Source of the DNA: Streptomyces sp. MMBL 11-1 | GTDB lineage: Bacteria > Actinomycetota > Actinomycetes > Streptomycetales > Streptomycetaceae | Direction of reading: 5' to 3' | DNA length: 64,000 nucleotides | NCBI RefSeq assembly: GCF_028622875.1 | Contig: NZ_CP117709.1 | Span: 5,087,001-5,151,000, forward strand | Part shown: in pieces, positions 15,511 to 24,369 of the stretch | Layout: each line of letters begins with the position of its first letter | How positions within the stretch are numbered: the first letter of the stretch is position 1 | Program-made: the position numbers and the translations under genes | Notes under the pieces: generated by a model | Database searches by the model: none | What the model saw: only the letters and a program-made list of their open reading frames with translations | Told to the model about the DNA's origin: nothing

Positions 15511-16242
15511 TTAGACCCAGCCGGCCGTCGACATGAGCTGCATGGTGATTCCGACCGCGCAGCGCACTGGAGTCATACGCTGGGAGAAATGGGTGTAAGT
15601 AATCTCGACGTTGGCGACATAGCCGAAATACTCCATCCGGCTGAGGCCGGGCAGCTTGTTGCGAAATGAATGCCGCGCTTGCCCGAACCGCACCCACACG
15701 GGATTCATCTGCATGATCCCGATCACGTTGTTCGCATCAACCGAGGCGTCGGCCGAGTCGCCGTCTCCTTGATTCCATACCACCTGGGGGGAGTTGATTC
15801 CGATCAGGTTGTACAGCACGTGAATGTCTGCCATGACGCCGTACGTGCCCTCGATGGTGCTGAATTTCGTCTTGTCGCTCATCTCGTAGCTGCGGTCAAA
15901 AAGGAGATTGAAGGACAGTGTGCCGCCGGCAGCGACGAGGGGAGTGCCTGAGTCCTGATCACTTCTGGTGTAGGCGGGCATGACTTGGTTCGCCGCATCG
16001 ATGGAATGACTGAGTGTCACGGTGGACGGGTTGTACAGAAAATTCAACATGTAAATTTGGCCGGACTTGCCCTTGGGGTACGCCGTCACCATGTATCCGT
16101 GCTTCAGCCCGTAGGACGATCCGGATGATTCGCCTGGCAAATACGACGGAATCGCGCGGATGCGGGGGTCGAAGTTGTTCTCCCAGATGCCCTTACCGGG
16201 CATGTTGACAGCCCCGTCGGACTTCTTCTTCTCCGTCATCAC
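15511..16242 (-). CDS. Tube initiator / CIS-tube-like baseplate protein
   Basis: 243 aa. FLYNPSTVTLSHSIDA (about 68-83) and LSFNLLFDRSYEM (about 108-120) match the conserved NP and LxFD blocks of contractile-system tube-initiator proteins (XkdP / CIS_tube type). GTG 16242 and ATG 16239 are both possible; the latter overlaps the tape-measure stop. It likely links the last tube ring to the hub. Confidence 0.75.
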   Translation of the reverse strand: MMTEKKKSDGAVNMPGKGIWENNFDPRIRAIPSYLPGESSGSSYGLKHGYMVTAYPKGKSGQIYMLNFLYNPSTVTLSHSIDAANQVMPAYTRSDQDSGTPLVAAGGTLSFNLLFDRSYEMSDKTKFSTIEGTYGVMADIHVLYNLIGINSPQVVWNQGDGDSADASVDANNVIGIMQMNPVWVRFGQARHSFRNKLPGLSRMEYFGYVANVEITYTHFSQRMTPVRCAVGITMQLMSTAGWV

Positions 16243-19160
16243 CAGCCCCCCATCAGCGACCTGATCCGGTCGTCAGCGGCAATATGCGTGACGAAGGCTT
16301 GGGCTGCCGTCCGGGCGCCCTCGGCGGATGCGGCGGGCATCTGGACGACCACGGAGCCGGGACTGAACTGGAGGGAGACCGACCCGCTGGTGGTGGCATT
16401 CGACCCCTGGTCAGATGAGGCATTCAGACCCTGGTTGAGCAGGGCCTGGCGCACGGTGTGCGCCGCGTTCGCCTCCAGGACCATCTCCCCGCCATGCAGT
16501 CGGGCGTCAACTCCTTGCCCCTGCTGGCCCGGCACCTCCCAAGCACCATCCTTGTACCAGTGCGGGTTCTTCGAGTTCCAGAAGCTCCACGCCTTGGAGG
16601 GGGTGCCGTAGCGCCCCTTGATGTACTTGAGCCCCCAAGCGATTTGCTTCTCCGGAGAGTTGCGCCACGCCGAAGTCGCAGTCTCGGTATGGAGGTTGCT
16701 CATGGCCTGAGGAATGCCGTACGCATCGCTGGTCGGATTGTCCGCCCAATGCCGCCAACCGGACTCGCCCATCCACAATTTGTACAGCGCCGTCCACTGG
16801 CTGCCATGCCATCCGTACGACGCGGCCATCTTCTTTCCCAGCGCGACGTTCGACTTCACGTTTCGGGGTGCTTCCGCCCCGGCGTCACTGTCCTCGGTGT
16901 CGGATTCTTCGTTCTGAGTGGCGCTCGGGGTGCGGCTCACACTCTGGGCACTGCCTCCACCACCACCTCCTCCTGCGAGTGCAGCGGCGAGCGCGTCGAC
17001 TTCCTCGGTTGAGCCGTACGCCCCAGCAACCGTGAATCCGCCGCCACTTCCGCTCTGACTCGCGGTGGGGTCTTCGCTCTTTCCAGACAGGCTTTCCGTG
17101 GCAGCCACACTGCCCGAAAGCACCCGGCGGGCCCGGGTGAACTTGGAGTACATCGGGCCCTCGATGACGCCCTTGCCGGGATTCGCAGCTTCGAGAACCC
17201 GCCCGTTTCCTGTGTACAGACCGACGTGTGAAAGGTCTTTGTAGAAAACAAGGTCGCCCGTCTTGACCTCGTCGATAGGTACTTCCACACCCTTCTTGAT
17301 CTGGTCGTAAGTGACGCGCGGCAGCGACACTCCGGCCTTATCGAAGGCAGCTCGCATGAGGCTGGAGCAGTCCCACGCGTCCGGGCCCTCGGCGCCCAAG
17401 ATGTACCGGTCACCGAGCTGTTTGCGCGCAAAGTTGATGGCGCCCTGGATACCGCCCCCTGTGACGCCGGCTGCATCCGCCTTCTTTTTCTTCGACTTGC
17501 CTTGCTTGGACTCCGGTGTACCGGAGTCCCCGCCGAGGAAGCCGCTGATGCCCTTCCAGACGCCCTTCGCCCAGGACGACTGGTCGGTGCCTTCCCCTGC
17601 GTCTCCGAAAAGGATGTTGGGGCCGGAGTTCCACCCGCCTTCGAGGCCGGCCTTAAGAGAGCCCCAGAAGCCACCACCCTTGGCGCTACCGGCAACGGTA
17701 CCGATCGCGTCGGCCATGGGCTCCAGTGTCTTCTGGAGGAGCGAGTGAATGTCGGCCAACGAGTTAGCCGACGCCTTCGCCGCATCCAAGTAGGAGGCGC
17801 TTGCCGGAAGATGGCCCTCACGGTCCAGACCCTGGAGATAGCGTTGGGAATCCTGGTAGGAATCCCCGACGCTCGGCGCGTACTTTTTGATCTTGTCGCG
17901 CGCCTTGTCTCCTGCGCCGTCCCGTCGGCCGGCAGCCTCGATTGTCTGAAGCGCCTGCTCCGAAGAGAGCTTCTCCAGCCCCTCCTTGCTGGGGTTCATC
18001 AGATCCCGCAAGAGTTCCGTCTGGTTCCGCATGGCCTCCATCGACTGCCCGGAAAGGCCCGCAGTGCGCCCGTAATTGGCCATCGACATGGACAGCGACC
18101 CGCCTTGCGCAAGCTGCGCCTGGAGCTGAGACCCGGTAAGCCGACCGAATCCCTCGTTGTTCACACGCTGCGCGAGCGAAAGAGCCATTGCGGCAGACGA
18201 GTTCTGTTCTCCGCCTGCGAATCGGGTGGGCGAGAGCCCGAACATTTGGGAGGCGTAAAATGCTTGGGCGGTACCTAGCTCTTGCTGCATTTGTGCCGCA
18301 CCCTGGATTCCGAGTCCAGGAGTGACGAACGCGGCGGAGCTGGCCCGCCGCATCTGGGCGCCGTACTGGTTGAGCGGTGACTGCTGGAGGATCGAACCGG
18401 CACCACCGAAAATGTCCTCATTCGAGGTGCCCCACATGATGGAGCCGTACCTCTGCATCTCGCGTCCGTAGGAGCGGGCCCGACTGCCGGCCGTGCCCTC
18501 CCAGGACGGGCGCATCAAAGAGAACCGACGCTCGAACTGCCCCAGGCTTTCTTCTTCGTTGCCTGCATAGTGCGAACGGGCTGCACCGACCACGGCCCCG
18601 ACCGCCTGCCCGCCGAGCGCCAGGCGGTTCATCGTCGTCTGCGTCGTCTGCTGACGCCGAAGCCGGTCCATGTCGGAGTTCATCTGGGACATCGCGGCGG
18701 TGTGCTGATTGCCCTGCACACCCCAGTCACGGCGCGTGCGGGCCTGCGCGTTGGCGAACAGGATGCCTTGCTCGTCGAGAAGGTCGCTGGCCTCCTGCCG
18801 GCGCCACTGCGGCAGCCTGCCGTTGTTCATAGTGCGAGTGCCTACGCGCTGCTGGCGGTCCCACTGGAGCTGCTGGCGCTCCAGTTCCTCCTGCATGCGC
18901 AGCCGGGCGGCGTTGTGCGCGTCGTAGGTCTGCTGGTACCGCTGCTGGAGACGGGCCGACTGCTCTCCCAGCCGCTGCCCCTGGCCGAAGTTGGAGGCGG
19001 ACAGGCCCATGCTCGACATGCCGGAGGTGCTGGCGAACCTATTGGTGAACGCCGTGAAGGCCCTGGTCAAGGCGTCCATCTGTCCGCCGAGTTGGTTGGA
19101 GCCGAACAGTCGGCCCTGCCCAGGGTTCGGCGGGCCGGGCGGTGGCGGGGGAGTGGTCAT
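16239..19160 (-). CDS. Tape measure protein with NlpC/P60 and lytic transglycosylase domains
   Basis: 973 aa, ATG at 19160 with AAAGGAGG upstream. The first 550 residues are helical, with Gln/Arg-rich coiled coil (about 60-170) and repeated aliphatic helices typical of tape measures. Residues about 570-690 are an NlpC/P60 peptidase (Cys598 in AWDCSS, His645 in DLSHVGLY). Residues about 770-860 are a soluble lytic transglycosylase-like domain (Glu799 in WMGESGW, then YGIPQAM). It sets tail length and cuts peptidoglycan during injection. With about 970 residues and 1.5 angstrom per residue it predicts a tail near 145 nm. Confidence 0.92.
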   Translation of the reverse strand: MTTPPPPPGPPNPGQGRLFGSNQLGGQMDALTRAFTAFTNRFASTSGMSSMGLSASNFGQGQRLGEQSARLQQRYQQTYDAHNAARLRMQEELERQQLQWDRQQRVGTRTMNNGRLPQWRRQEASDLLDEQGILFANAQARTRRDWGVQGNQHTAAMSQMNSDMDRLRRQQTTQTTMNRLALGGQAVGAVVGAARSHYAGNEEESLGQFERRFSLMRPSWEGTAGSRARSYGREMQRYGSIMWGTSNEDIFGGAGSILQQSPLNQYGAQMRRASSAAFVTPGLGIQGAAQMQQELGTAQAFYASQMFGLSPTRFAGGEQNSSAAMALSLAQRVNNEGFGRLTGSQLQAQLAQGGSLSMSMANYGRTAGLSGQSMEAMRNQTELLRDLMNPSKEGLEKLSSEQALQTIEAAGRRDGAGDKARDKIKKYAPSVGDSYQDSQRYLQGLDREGHLPASASYLDAAKASANSLADIHSLLQKTLEPMADAIGTVAGSAKGGGFWGSLKAGLEGGWNSGPNILFGDAGEGTDQSSWAKGVWKGISGFLGGDSGTPESKQGKSKKKKADAAGVTGGGIQGAINFARKQLGDRYILGAEGPDAWDCSSLMRAAFDKAGVSLPRVTYDQIKKGVEVPIDEVKTGDLVFYKDLSHVGLYTGNGRVLEAANPGKGVIEGPMYSKFTRARRVLSGSVAATESLSGKSEDPTASQSGSGGGFTVAGAYGSTEEVDALAAALAGGGGGGGSAQSVSRTPSATQNEESDTEDSDAGAEAPRNVKSNVALGKKMAASYGWHGSQWTALYKLWMGESGWRHWADNPTSDAYGIPQAMSNLHTETATSAWRNSPEKQIAWGLKYIKGRYGTPSKAWSFWNSKNPHWYKDGAWEVPGQQGQGVDARLHGGEMVLEANAAHTVRQALLNQGLNASSDQGSNATTSGSVSLQFSPGSVVVQMPAASAEGARTAAQAFVTHIAADDRIRSLMGGW

Positions 19161-19317
19161 CTACTGCCTCCTTTCTACTTCCCAGGCAGCGTGGCGAATC
19201 CAGTGATGGCGCTCACGGATGGAGAGGGACCTGATATCGCGCAAGGACCACCCGGGGTGGAACTGCGTGAGAATCTCGAATTCAGAGAAGGCGCGCTGGT
19301 AGTCACAGTCCGCGAAA
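19161..19317 (-). CDS. Second tail-assembly chaperone frame, reached by likely +1 frameshift
   Basis: A reading frame with no start codon runs from about 19343 to a TAG at 19163-19161, directly adjacent to the tape-measure ATG. Its product (FSEFEILTQFHPGWSLRDIR, then ERHHWIRHAAWEVERRQ) looks like a genuine acidic/aromatic chaperone tail. It is +1 relative to the upstream chaperone gene, which stops at 19303. A candidate slip site is CTC TTT CGC at 19320-19312 (Phe tRNA moving UUU to UUC), with a Shine-Dalgarno-like GGAGAGGAGG 25 bases upstream. This is the place of the gpG/gpGT frameshift in long-tailed phages. Confidence 0.6.
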
Positions 19318-20163
19318 GAGCATGGCCAGGTTGATCGGCAGTGCTACCTCCTCTCCGCACGTTTCGTGCGTGAAGGAGAAGTCGGCGAGCCGGGGGCCCG
19401 GTTGAGTCTCCCCGAGGAACCCCAGGATGGTCTGGCGGTCCGCCATTCTCAGTGTCTGGGCGGGTGGCTTGCGGACCTCGGTGCCGTCGGGCTGGGTGAC
19501 GCTCAGGACGCAACGGCCGAGGATCTCGCTGTCCTGCTTCGCCTTGTTGTTCTTGATGGCGAAGACGGCCTCCTGGTCCTCGCCGGTGGGTAGGCGCACG
19601 GTGGCCATGGCCCCGTGACGCAGTGCGACCTCGAAGTTGACGCGTTCGGGTTCGTCAAGTGTGACGCTCGGCAGGGCCGCGAGCGGCACTGTGAGGTCGA
19701 CCAGCTCACCGCACCGGGGGCAGGGCAGCCTCTCGAATTCGAGGTTCTCGCCGAAGCTGGCCCGCCGGATGGCGACGACGAGGGCCTCGCGGTCGCCGAT
19801 GAGCAGCTCGGCGGCGACCTTGGGGGACATCGGCTCGCCTCCGACATGGACCGTGGCGCGCAGCAGGAGAGTCTCGAAGACCCGGTAGGCGCTGCTGCCG
19901 ACGCCGGCGGCGGCGATGGCCTCCTCGTCGGCGCCGGTGAGTTCGCGTACCTCCGCATTGCGGTACCACGTGCCTTCCCGGCAGATTCCGCGTTCGAGGG
20001 TGAGTTGATTGTCCCCGGGGTCGTCGATGCGCGGCCGGCCGGAGTTCCGGGCCTCTCGGAGGACGGATTGGCTGGCGGCGGTCGCTTCCTCCGGCGCTTC
20101 CAGCCCGCTGATGGCCTGGTCGCCGAAGTTGTCGAATTCGGGGAGCACAATGGGCTCTGTCAT
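19303..20163 (-). CDS. Tail assembly chaperone / T4 gp26-like protein with zinc ribbon
   Basis: 286 aa, ATG at 20163 preceded by GAAGGA. Conserved blocks include REGTWYRNAEVRELTGADEE and a helical middle region. CPRCGEL (about 168) and HETCGEE (about 272) could form a split metal-binding ribbon. This domain family occurs between tube and tape measure in myoviruses (related to T4 baseplate gp26) and is a likely tail chaperone. Its last codons overlap an alternate frame that appears to be reached by +1 frameshift. Confidence 0.75.
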   Translation of the reverse strand: MTEPIVLPEFDNFGDQAISGLEAPEEATAASQSVLREARNSGRPRIDDPGDNQLTLERGICREGTWYRNAEVRELTGADEEAIAAAGVGSSAYRVFETLLLRATVHVGGEPMSPKVAAELLIGDREALVVAIRRASFGENLEFERLPCPRCGELVDLTVPLAALPSVTLDEPERVNFEVALRHGAMATVRLPTGEDQEAVFAIKNNKAKQDSEILGRCVLSVTQPDGTEVRKPPAQTLRMADRQTILGFLGETQPGPRLADFSFTHETCGEEVALPINLAMLFRGL

Positions 20164-20189
20164 GTGTCGTCCTTCGAGTTGTCTTCGAT

Positions 20190-20774
20190 TTACGGCATGG
20201 AGACGCCGACGCCGGGGCCGTATTTGCTGGCGATCTTGAAGTCCCAGCCTTCGTGCGCGAGGGTGATCTGCTGGAGTTCCACGCCATTCGCGCCACTGTC
20301 CAGGTCGCCGAATGCGATGCTGGTGGGCCAGCAGTTGTAGATTCGCCAACCCGCCTTGTAGTAGACGGTCTTTGTGGTCACGGGATGGTCCAGCAGGTAA
20401 ATGTCCATCGTGGCGCGGAAGTTGTAGGAACCGTCGTTGCCTCCGGTTCCCTGCATGACCATGAAAAGCTGCTTCAGCCACTTGTAGATGTCCGAGTCGC
20501 CGCAGATGAGGCCCCGGGACAGCGTGATGGGTGCGAAGTCGCTCTGACCAGGCATCTTCTGCGTGGTGGTGTTCATGCCGCCCTGGCGGTAGACCACGAC
20601 GTCGGTGGTGATGCTCAGCCCGCTGACGGACATGAACCCGAGCTGATTCGAGCGCTTGCTGGAGTCCAGCGTGGAGTTTGCCAGGTGTATCTGGACCTGA
20701 AACTTGAAGTTCCGAAGCGGGTCAGTCTGGAGCTGCGCCAGACTCGGCTTCTGTGTCGTGCTTACGGTGGCCAT
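20190..20774 (-). CDS. Tail tube protein, gp19-like
   Basis: 194 aa. The start DPLRNFKFQVQI, GFMSVSGLSITTDVV and GDSDIYKWLKQL are typical of T4 gp19-type tube subunits of contractile tails. It polymerises into the inner tube inside the sheath encoded just upstream. A hairpin element also found before scaffold and capsid genes precedes it. Confidence 0.93.
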   Translation of the reverse strand: MATVSTTQKPSLAQLQTDPLRNFKFQVQIHLANSTLDSSKRSNQLGFMSVSGLSITTDVVVYRQGGMNTTTQKMPGQSDFAPITLSRGLICGDSDIYKWLKQLFMVMQGTGGNDGSYNFRATMDIYLLDHPVTTKTVYYKAGWRIYNCWPTSIAFGDLDSGANGVELQQITLAHEGWDFKIASKYGPGVGVSMP

Positions 20775-20803
20775 GCTTCACCTCTCAATTCCCGATTTCG
20801 GGG

Positions 20804-20837
20804 GCCGCCGGAATGATCAGAGATGAGAGGCGGTTGG
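20804..20837 (-). repeat. Intergenic hairpin element, copy before tube gene
   Basis: On the minus strand CCGCC...GGCGG flank a loop with CTCATCTCTGATCATTCC. The same layout occurs before the capsid gene (31629-31658) and scaffold gene (32516-32546), directly after the preceding stop codon. Confidence 0.65.
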
Positions 20838-20847
20838 ACACTGTTCG

Positions 20848-22848
20848 TCAGCCGATGGCTGTCTGCTCCACGGAGTCTGTTGCCGAAGACACCCCGCCCT
20901 GGTACTGGCTGATCTCGATCACGATGAACTCGGCCGGGCTGGAAAGTGCCACGCCGATCGTGATGTGGATCTCTCCCAGAGAGACCGTTCGAGGCGTGTT
21001 GTTGGTGTCGTCACACACCACGAAGAACGCCTCATCCGGGACTCCGGACTGAAGCTGCCCGGACTGGGTGAGCGTCATGAGCTGCTGGCTCACCAGCGCC
21101 GAAAGGGTCTGCCACAACTCCGGCCCGTTCGGCTCGAAAATCGCGAACCGAGTGACGTTCTCCAGCAGGTTCTCGATGTACATCAGCATGCGCCGCACGC
21201 TGATGTAGCGGTCCGGCATCCCGGCCTTGAGGGTGCGCGCCCCCATCACGCAGTACCCGCTCTGCGGTACCGGCCGAATGACGTTGACCCCCCTTTCGTT
21301 GAGCGCGTCGAGCTGGTCGAGGGTGAAGAGATGCTCGACGCCTACAGCGCCGACCAGGCTGTACGCGATGCCGGCAGGGCTCCGGTTGGGGCCGACCGCC
21401 GCATCAGCTTGGGAGAACTGGCCCATGACCGCCCCGCTCGGCGGCAGCATCCGCGTCGAGGACACCGAAGCGCCGGCCGGGTCTGCGACCTGGACCCACG
21501 GCCCGTACAGCGCCGCGTACGACGTCGCAGGGGCATAACCGGAGGCGGATTCGATGAACTTCGTCGCAGCCGCGTCCGCCGCGATCGGCGCGGGCTGTCG
21601 GGGTGCGTCGAGGACGACGAACGCGCTTCGTCGGGTCTCCGCCCACACCAGCGCGGCGTTGATCTGGGTGGCCGGCGGTACATGGTCGGTGAGCTGGGTG
21701 TTGCCGCAGAGGTTCACCAGCAGGACGTCTTCGATGGAGGCGAAGTGATCGCTGAGCTGCTGAGCGAGGTTGACGGCCTGGACGCCGTCCACCCCCGACT
21801 CCAGGGGGGCGTCGGCAACGTACTCGGGCTGCCAGGAGCCGTCCGGTGTGGCACCGGTGCCCGGTGTGGCAGATCCCGGGGGCAGGAGATTCGCGATCTC
21901 GATGTAGCTCGACCCCGAAGTGGCGCTGTTGATGAGACTGACGGCGTAGCGGGGGTCGCCGGGGTTGAGCGAGAGATCCTGCCAGGTCTCGACCAGGGAG
22001 CCCTGGTTGGTGGTCCCGTACTTGACGTACAGGTGGAAGCGCCCCGAGTTCCATGACGGGGTGGTGGTGACGAAGAGTCGGTTTCCGTACGCGCCCCGCC
22101 CCCGGGCAGTGATCTGAAGGGCGTCGACCGGGGTGTGGCCCGCCGTTGTGTCGAAGACAGCAGGGGCGTCCATGGGGTCGCCGGCCGTCTCGCCCTTGTA
22201 GGGCGTGATCTGCACCTCGTAGGTGGTGCCCGGCGCAAGGTTCGTGAATGCTGCTGTGGGCTTGCCTTCGGCCGGCTGGCTGACCCAGACCACCTTGCTG
22301 AAGGAGCCCTCGTCCGGCTGAGTGACCTCCACCAGGTAGGCGTCCACGTTTGCCAGCGGTGTGATGGCGGTCCACTCGATCGCGAAGGCGGTCTGCTCGG
22401 GATTGGCGGTCACCGGTCCTGACGGACTGACCAAGGAGACCCCCGTCACCTTGGCGATGGGCTTGGTGCCACTGCCCGTGGGCGGAAGGCCATCAGGACT
22501 CCCGGTAATCGTCTCGGTCGGCGGAAGCGGCTGGTTGCGCACCATGAGCCGGGCCGAGACCGAATCCGTCGGGGTCGCGCGAAGAATCCATGCGGTCCGG
22601 CCACCGTTCGCGAAGAACGAGTAGACCTGGAACGGCAGATAGTTCAGCCCGTTTCCGAAGCCCCCATAAAGGGACATGAACTGCTCCCAGGACGTCACCT
22701 TGACCGGGGTCGAGGGGCCCGCGTCGTGGGTGCCGACGAACGTCGCGATTGAAACACCGGGCGGAGATACCTGCTGCGGAAGCGGCTTGAGGCTTTCCGA
22801 GATGTACACCCCGGGCCTCTTGTAAGGGAATGTCGTGGGCGTGGTCAT
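20848..22848 (-). CDS. Tail sheath protein with inserted fibronectin-III domain
   Basis: 666 aa. The start FPYKRPGVYISESLKPLP, then VSIATFVGTHDAGPSTPV and VTSWEQFMSLYGGF, is the classic phage sheath N-terminus. The C-terminal SVRRMLMYIENLLENVTRFA with QSGQLQSG and VVCDDTNNT is the conserved sheath core. Residues about 135-240 are an inserted FnIII-like domain (TAFAIEWTAI, AAFTNLAPGTTYEVQITPYK), probably exposed on the outer surface. It contracts during injection. Sheath plus tube proves a contractile tail. Confidence 0.96.
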   Translation of the reverse strand: MTTPTTFPYKRPGVYISESLKPLPQQVSPPGVSIATFVGTHDAGPSTPVKVTSWEQFMSLYGGFGNGLNYLPFQVYSFFANGGRTAWILRATPTDSVSARLMVRNQPLPPTETITGSPDGLPPTGSGTKPIAKVTGVSLVSPSGPVTANPEQTAFAIEWTAITPLANVDAYLVEVTQPDEGSFSKVVWVSQPAEGKPTAAFTNLAPGTTYEVQITPYKGETAGDPMDAPAVFDTTAGHTPVDALQITARGRGAYGNRLFVTTTPSWNSGRFHLYVKYGTTNQGSLVETWQDLSLNPGDPRYAVSLINSATSGSSYIEIANLLPPGSATPGTGATPDGSWQPEYVADAPLESGVDGVQAVNLAQQLSDHFASIEDVLLVNLCGNTQLTDHVPPATQINAALVWAETRRSAFVVLDAPRQPAPIAADAAATKFIESASGYAPATSYAALYGPWVQVADPAGASVSSTRMLPPSGAVMGQFSQADAAVGPNRSPAGIAYSLVGAVGVEHLFTLDQLDALNERGVNVIRPVPQSGYCVMGARTLKAGMPDRYISVRRMLMYIENLLENVTRFAIFEPNGPELWQTLSALVSQQLMTLTQSGQLQSGVPDEAFFVVCDDTNNTPRTVSLGEIHITIGVALSSPAEFIVIEISQYQGGVSSATDSVEQTAIG

Positions 22849-22854
22849 CAGGAA

Positions 22855-23805
22855 TCAGCCTCCGGGGGGTGAGGGCAGTACGGTGAGCGAGAAGACGGCC
22901 TGCGCCACCTGCGGAGTGGCGTCCGAGTCCCGGGCGGAGACCTGGAATTGAGCCGGTGAGGTCGTGGCGGCTACGGGCATCCCGTGCAGAACCCCGGTGG
23001 CCGTCAGGTGAAGGCCCTGGGGCAGACGCGAGCCCTCGGAGAGCGTCCAGGTCACCTGGCCTGACCCCCCGAGGGCCTCCAGGTGCTGCCGGTACGGGTG
23101 TCCGACCAGTGCGCTGGCCAGCGGCGCGGAGACCACGGTGAGCGGGTCCTTGGTGACCACCTGGGGTGTGCTGATGGGCACCGAGTGACCTTCGTCCCAG
23201 GCGGCCTTGTCGAGCCAACCGATAAGGACACGCTGCGCCGGCGTCAGCGTGCGGATCTCGCTGAGGAATATTTCGCTGGAGACGCGGATGGCCCAGGAGG
23301 CGATGAAAAGGCGCTTGCCCTTGTCGTCCTTGGTCTCGGAATATTCCGGCCCGCCCATCAGGTCGAGTCGGCGGACTGTTCCGTCCTCGGGCACCGACAG
23401 GTAGCCGAATCGGTGCGGGAAATAGTCGAAGCCCATCAGTGCGCCGGTGATCTCGATGAGATGCGTCTCTTTACGGGCGTACGCGTCGATCTGGTAGTCG
23501 ATGTTCAGCGGGATGGGCATCTCCGCTGTGTACGGAGACAATGTGGGGTCTGCCATGTCTGCCCACGGCGCGTAGCCTTCGGGGGCGTAGTGCAGATTCA
23601 CTACGCCCCTGTGTTCCCGTTCTTCGTCGCGAGAGATTCGCGAGTGGGTGATGAGGGCGAGGGGGTAGGTAGCGTCCGCCATTTCGTATTCTGGGTTCTT
23701 GTAGCGAACGGTTACCCTGCGGCCGGCACCGGAAGTGGCGTCATGCACCATCAGGCCCTGAAGTTTGGACTTCAGCGCCTTGTCCTCATTGAGAAGAAAG
23801 GGCAC
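22855..23805 (-). CDS. Tail terminator/completion protein with C-terminal putative Ig domain
   Basis: 316 aa, GTG at 23805 with GGAG upstream. The first 210 residues (KNPEYEMADATYPLALITHS, MPIPLNIDYQIDAYA) resemble neck or tail-completion proteins. Residues about 225-312 look like a He-PIG-type Ig domain (LGGSGQVTWTLSEGSRLPQG, LHLTATGVLHGMPVAA). It is located just before the sheath gene, consistent with a neck/terminator role. Confidence 0.65.
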   Translation of the reverse strand: MPFLLNEDKALKSKLQGLMVHDATSGAGRRVTVRYKNPEYEMADATYPLALITHSRISRDEEREHRGVVNLHYAPEGYAPWADMADPTLSPYTAEMPIPLNIDYQIDAYARKETHLIEITGALMGFDYFPHRFGYLSVPEDGTVRRLDLMGGPEYSETKDDKGKRLFIASWAIRVSSEIFLSEIRTLTPAQRVLIGWLDKAAWDEGHSVPISTPQVVTKDPLTVVSAPLASALVGHPYRQHLEALGGSGQVTWTLSEGSRLPQGLHLTATGVLHGMPVAATTSPAQFQVSARDSDATPQVAQAVFSLTVLPSPPGG

Positions 23806-23884
23806 GGGGCACTCCGGTATGGGCGGTTGTTGATCGCCCCACCAGAATGCGTGCGCCCATTTGGTGCAGGTTAATGTCCGCCGA

Positions 23885-23965
23885 TCAGAAGATTCCGGTG
23901 ATCTTCAGGACGACCAGCACGAGGAGGACAACGAGGACCAGGCCGACGATCTGCGCGATGGTCAT
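23885..23965 (-). CDS. Single-pass hydrophobic micropeptide, 26 aa
   Basis: ATG at 23965 lies 7 bases after a GGAG. The product is almost a pure membrane helix (MTIAQIVGLVLVVLLVLVVL followed by KITGIF). It stands between a fibre-region gene and the tail terminator. It may be a small holin-like or inner-membrane peptide, or not translated; the good ribosome site favours a gene. Confidence 0.45.
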   Translation of the reverse strand: MTIAQIVGLVLVVLLVLVVLKITGIF

Positions 23966-24005
23966 GACGGACTCCATTCTCGGTAGGCGGCTACTGCCCC
24001 GGGCT

Positions 24006-24272
24006 CTACTGCGCGTCGTGCGTGCGGTCGTCGTGGTTCTCGGGGGCCTCGTCCGCGTCCTGCCCGTGCGCCGCGTGGTTGCCGTGGGACTCCTCGTCCG
24101 GCGCGAAACCGGCACCGCCCTCGGCGTAGTGATAGCCGGCCGTGAGAGCCTCCTCCTCGGGCATCAGGCGCGTCCCCTCGGCCGGAACGTATTCGGACGG
24201 ATCGTTCAGTTCCAGCGGACCGAACTTGATCGTCTTGTCGAAGTCTTCGATGCTGACGACTACAAATCGCAT
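24006..24272 (-). CDS. Hypothetical small acidic protein
   Basis: 88 aa, ATG at 24272 with AGGAGC. It starts MRFVVVSIEDFDKTIKFGPL and has a very acidic, His/Asp-rich C-terminal half, probably disordered. Its location between fibres and tail genes suggests a virion or assembly role, unknown. Confidence 0.65.
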   Translation of the reverse strand: MRFVVVSIEDFDKTIKFGPLELNDPSEYVPAEGTRLMPEEEALTAGYHYAEGGAGFAPDEESHGNHAAHGQDADEAPENHDDRTHDAQ

Positions 24273-24369
24273 GTACTGCTCCTGTGTAAGAGGGGGCCAG
24301 AGCGGATCTCAGCAGAGAATCCCACGCAGGTATATTCACGGGTTAATCCGCAGTGTTAACGCGCGGACG

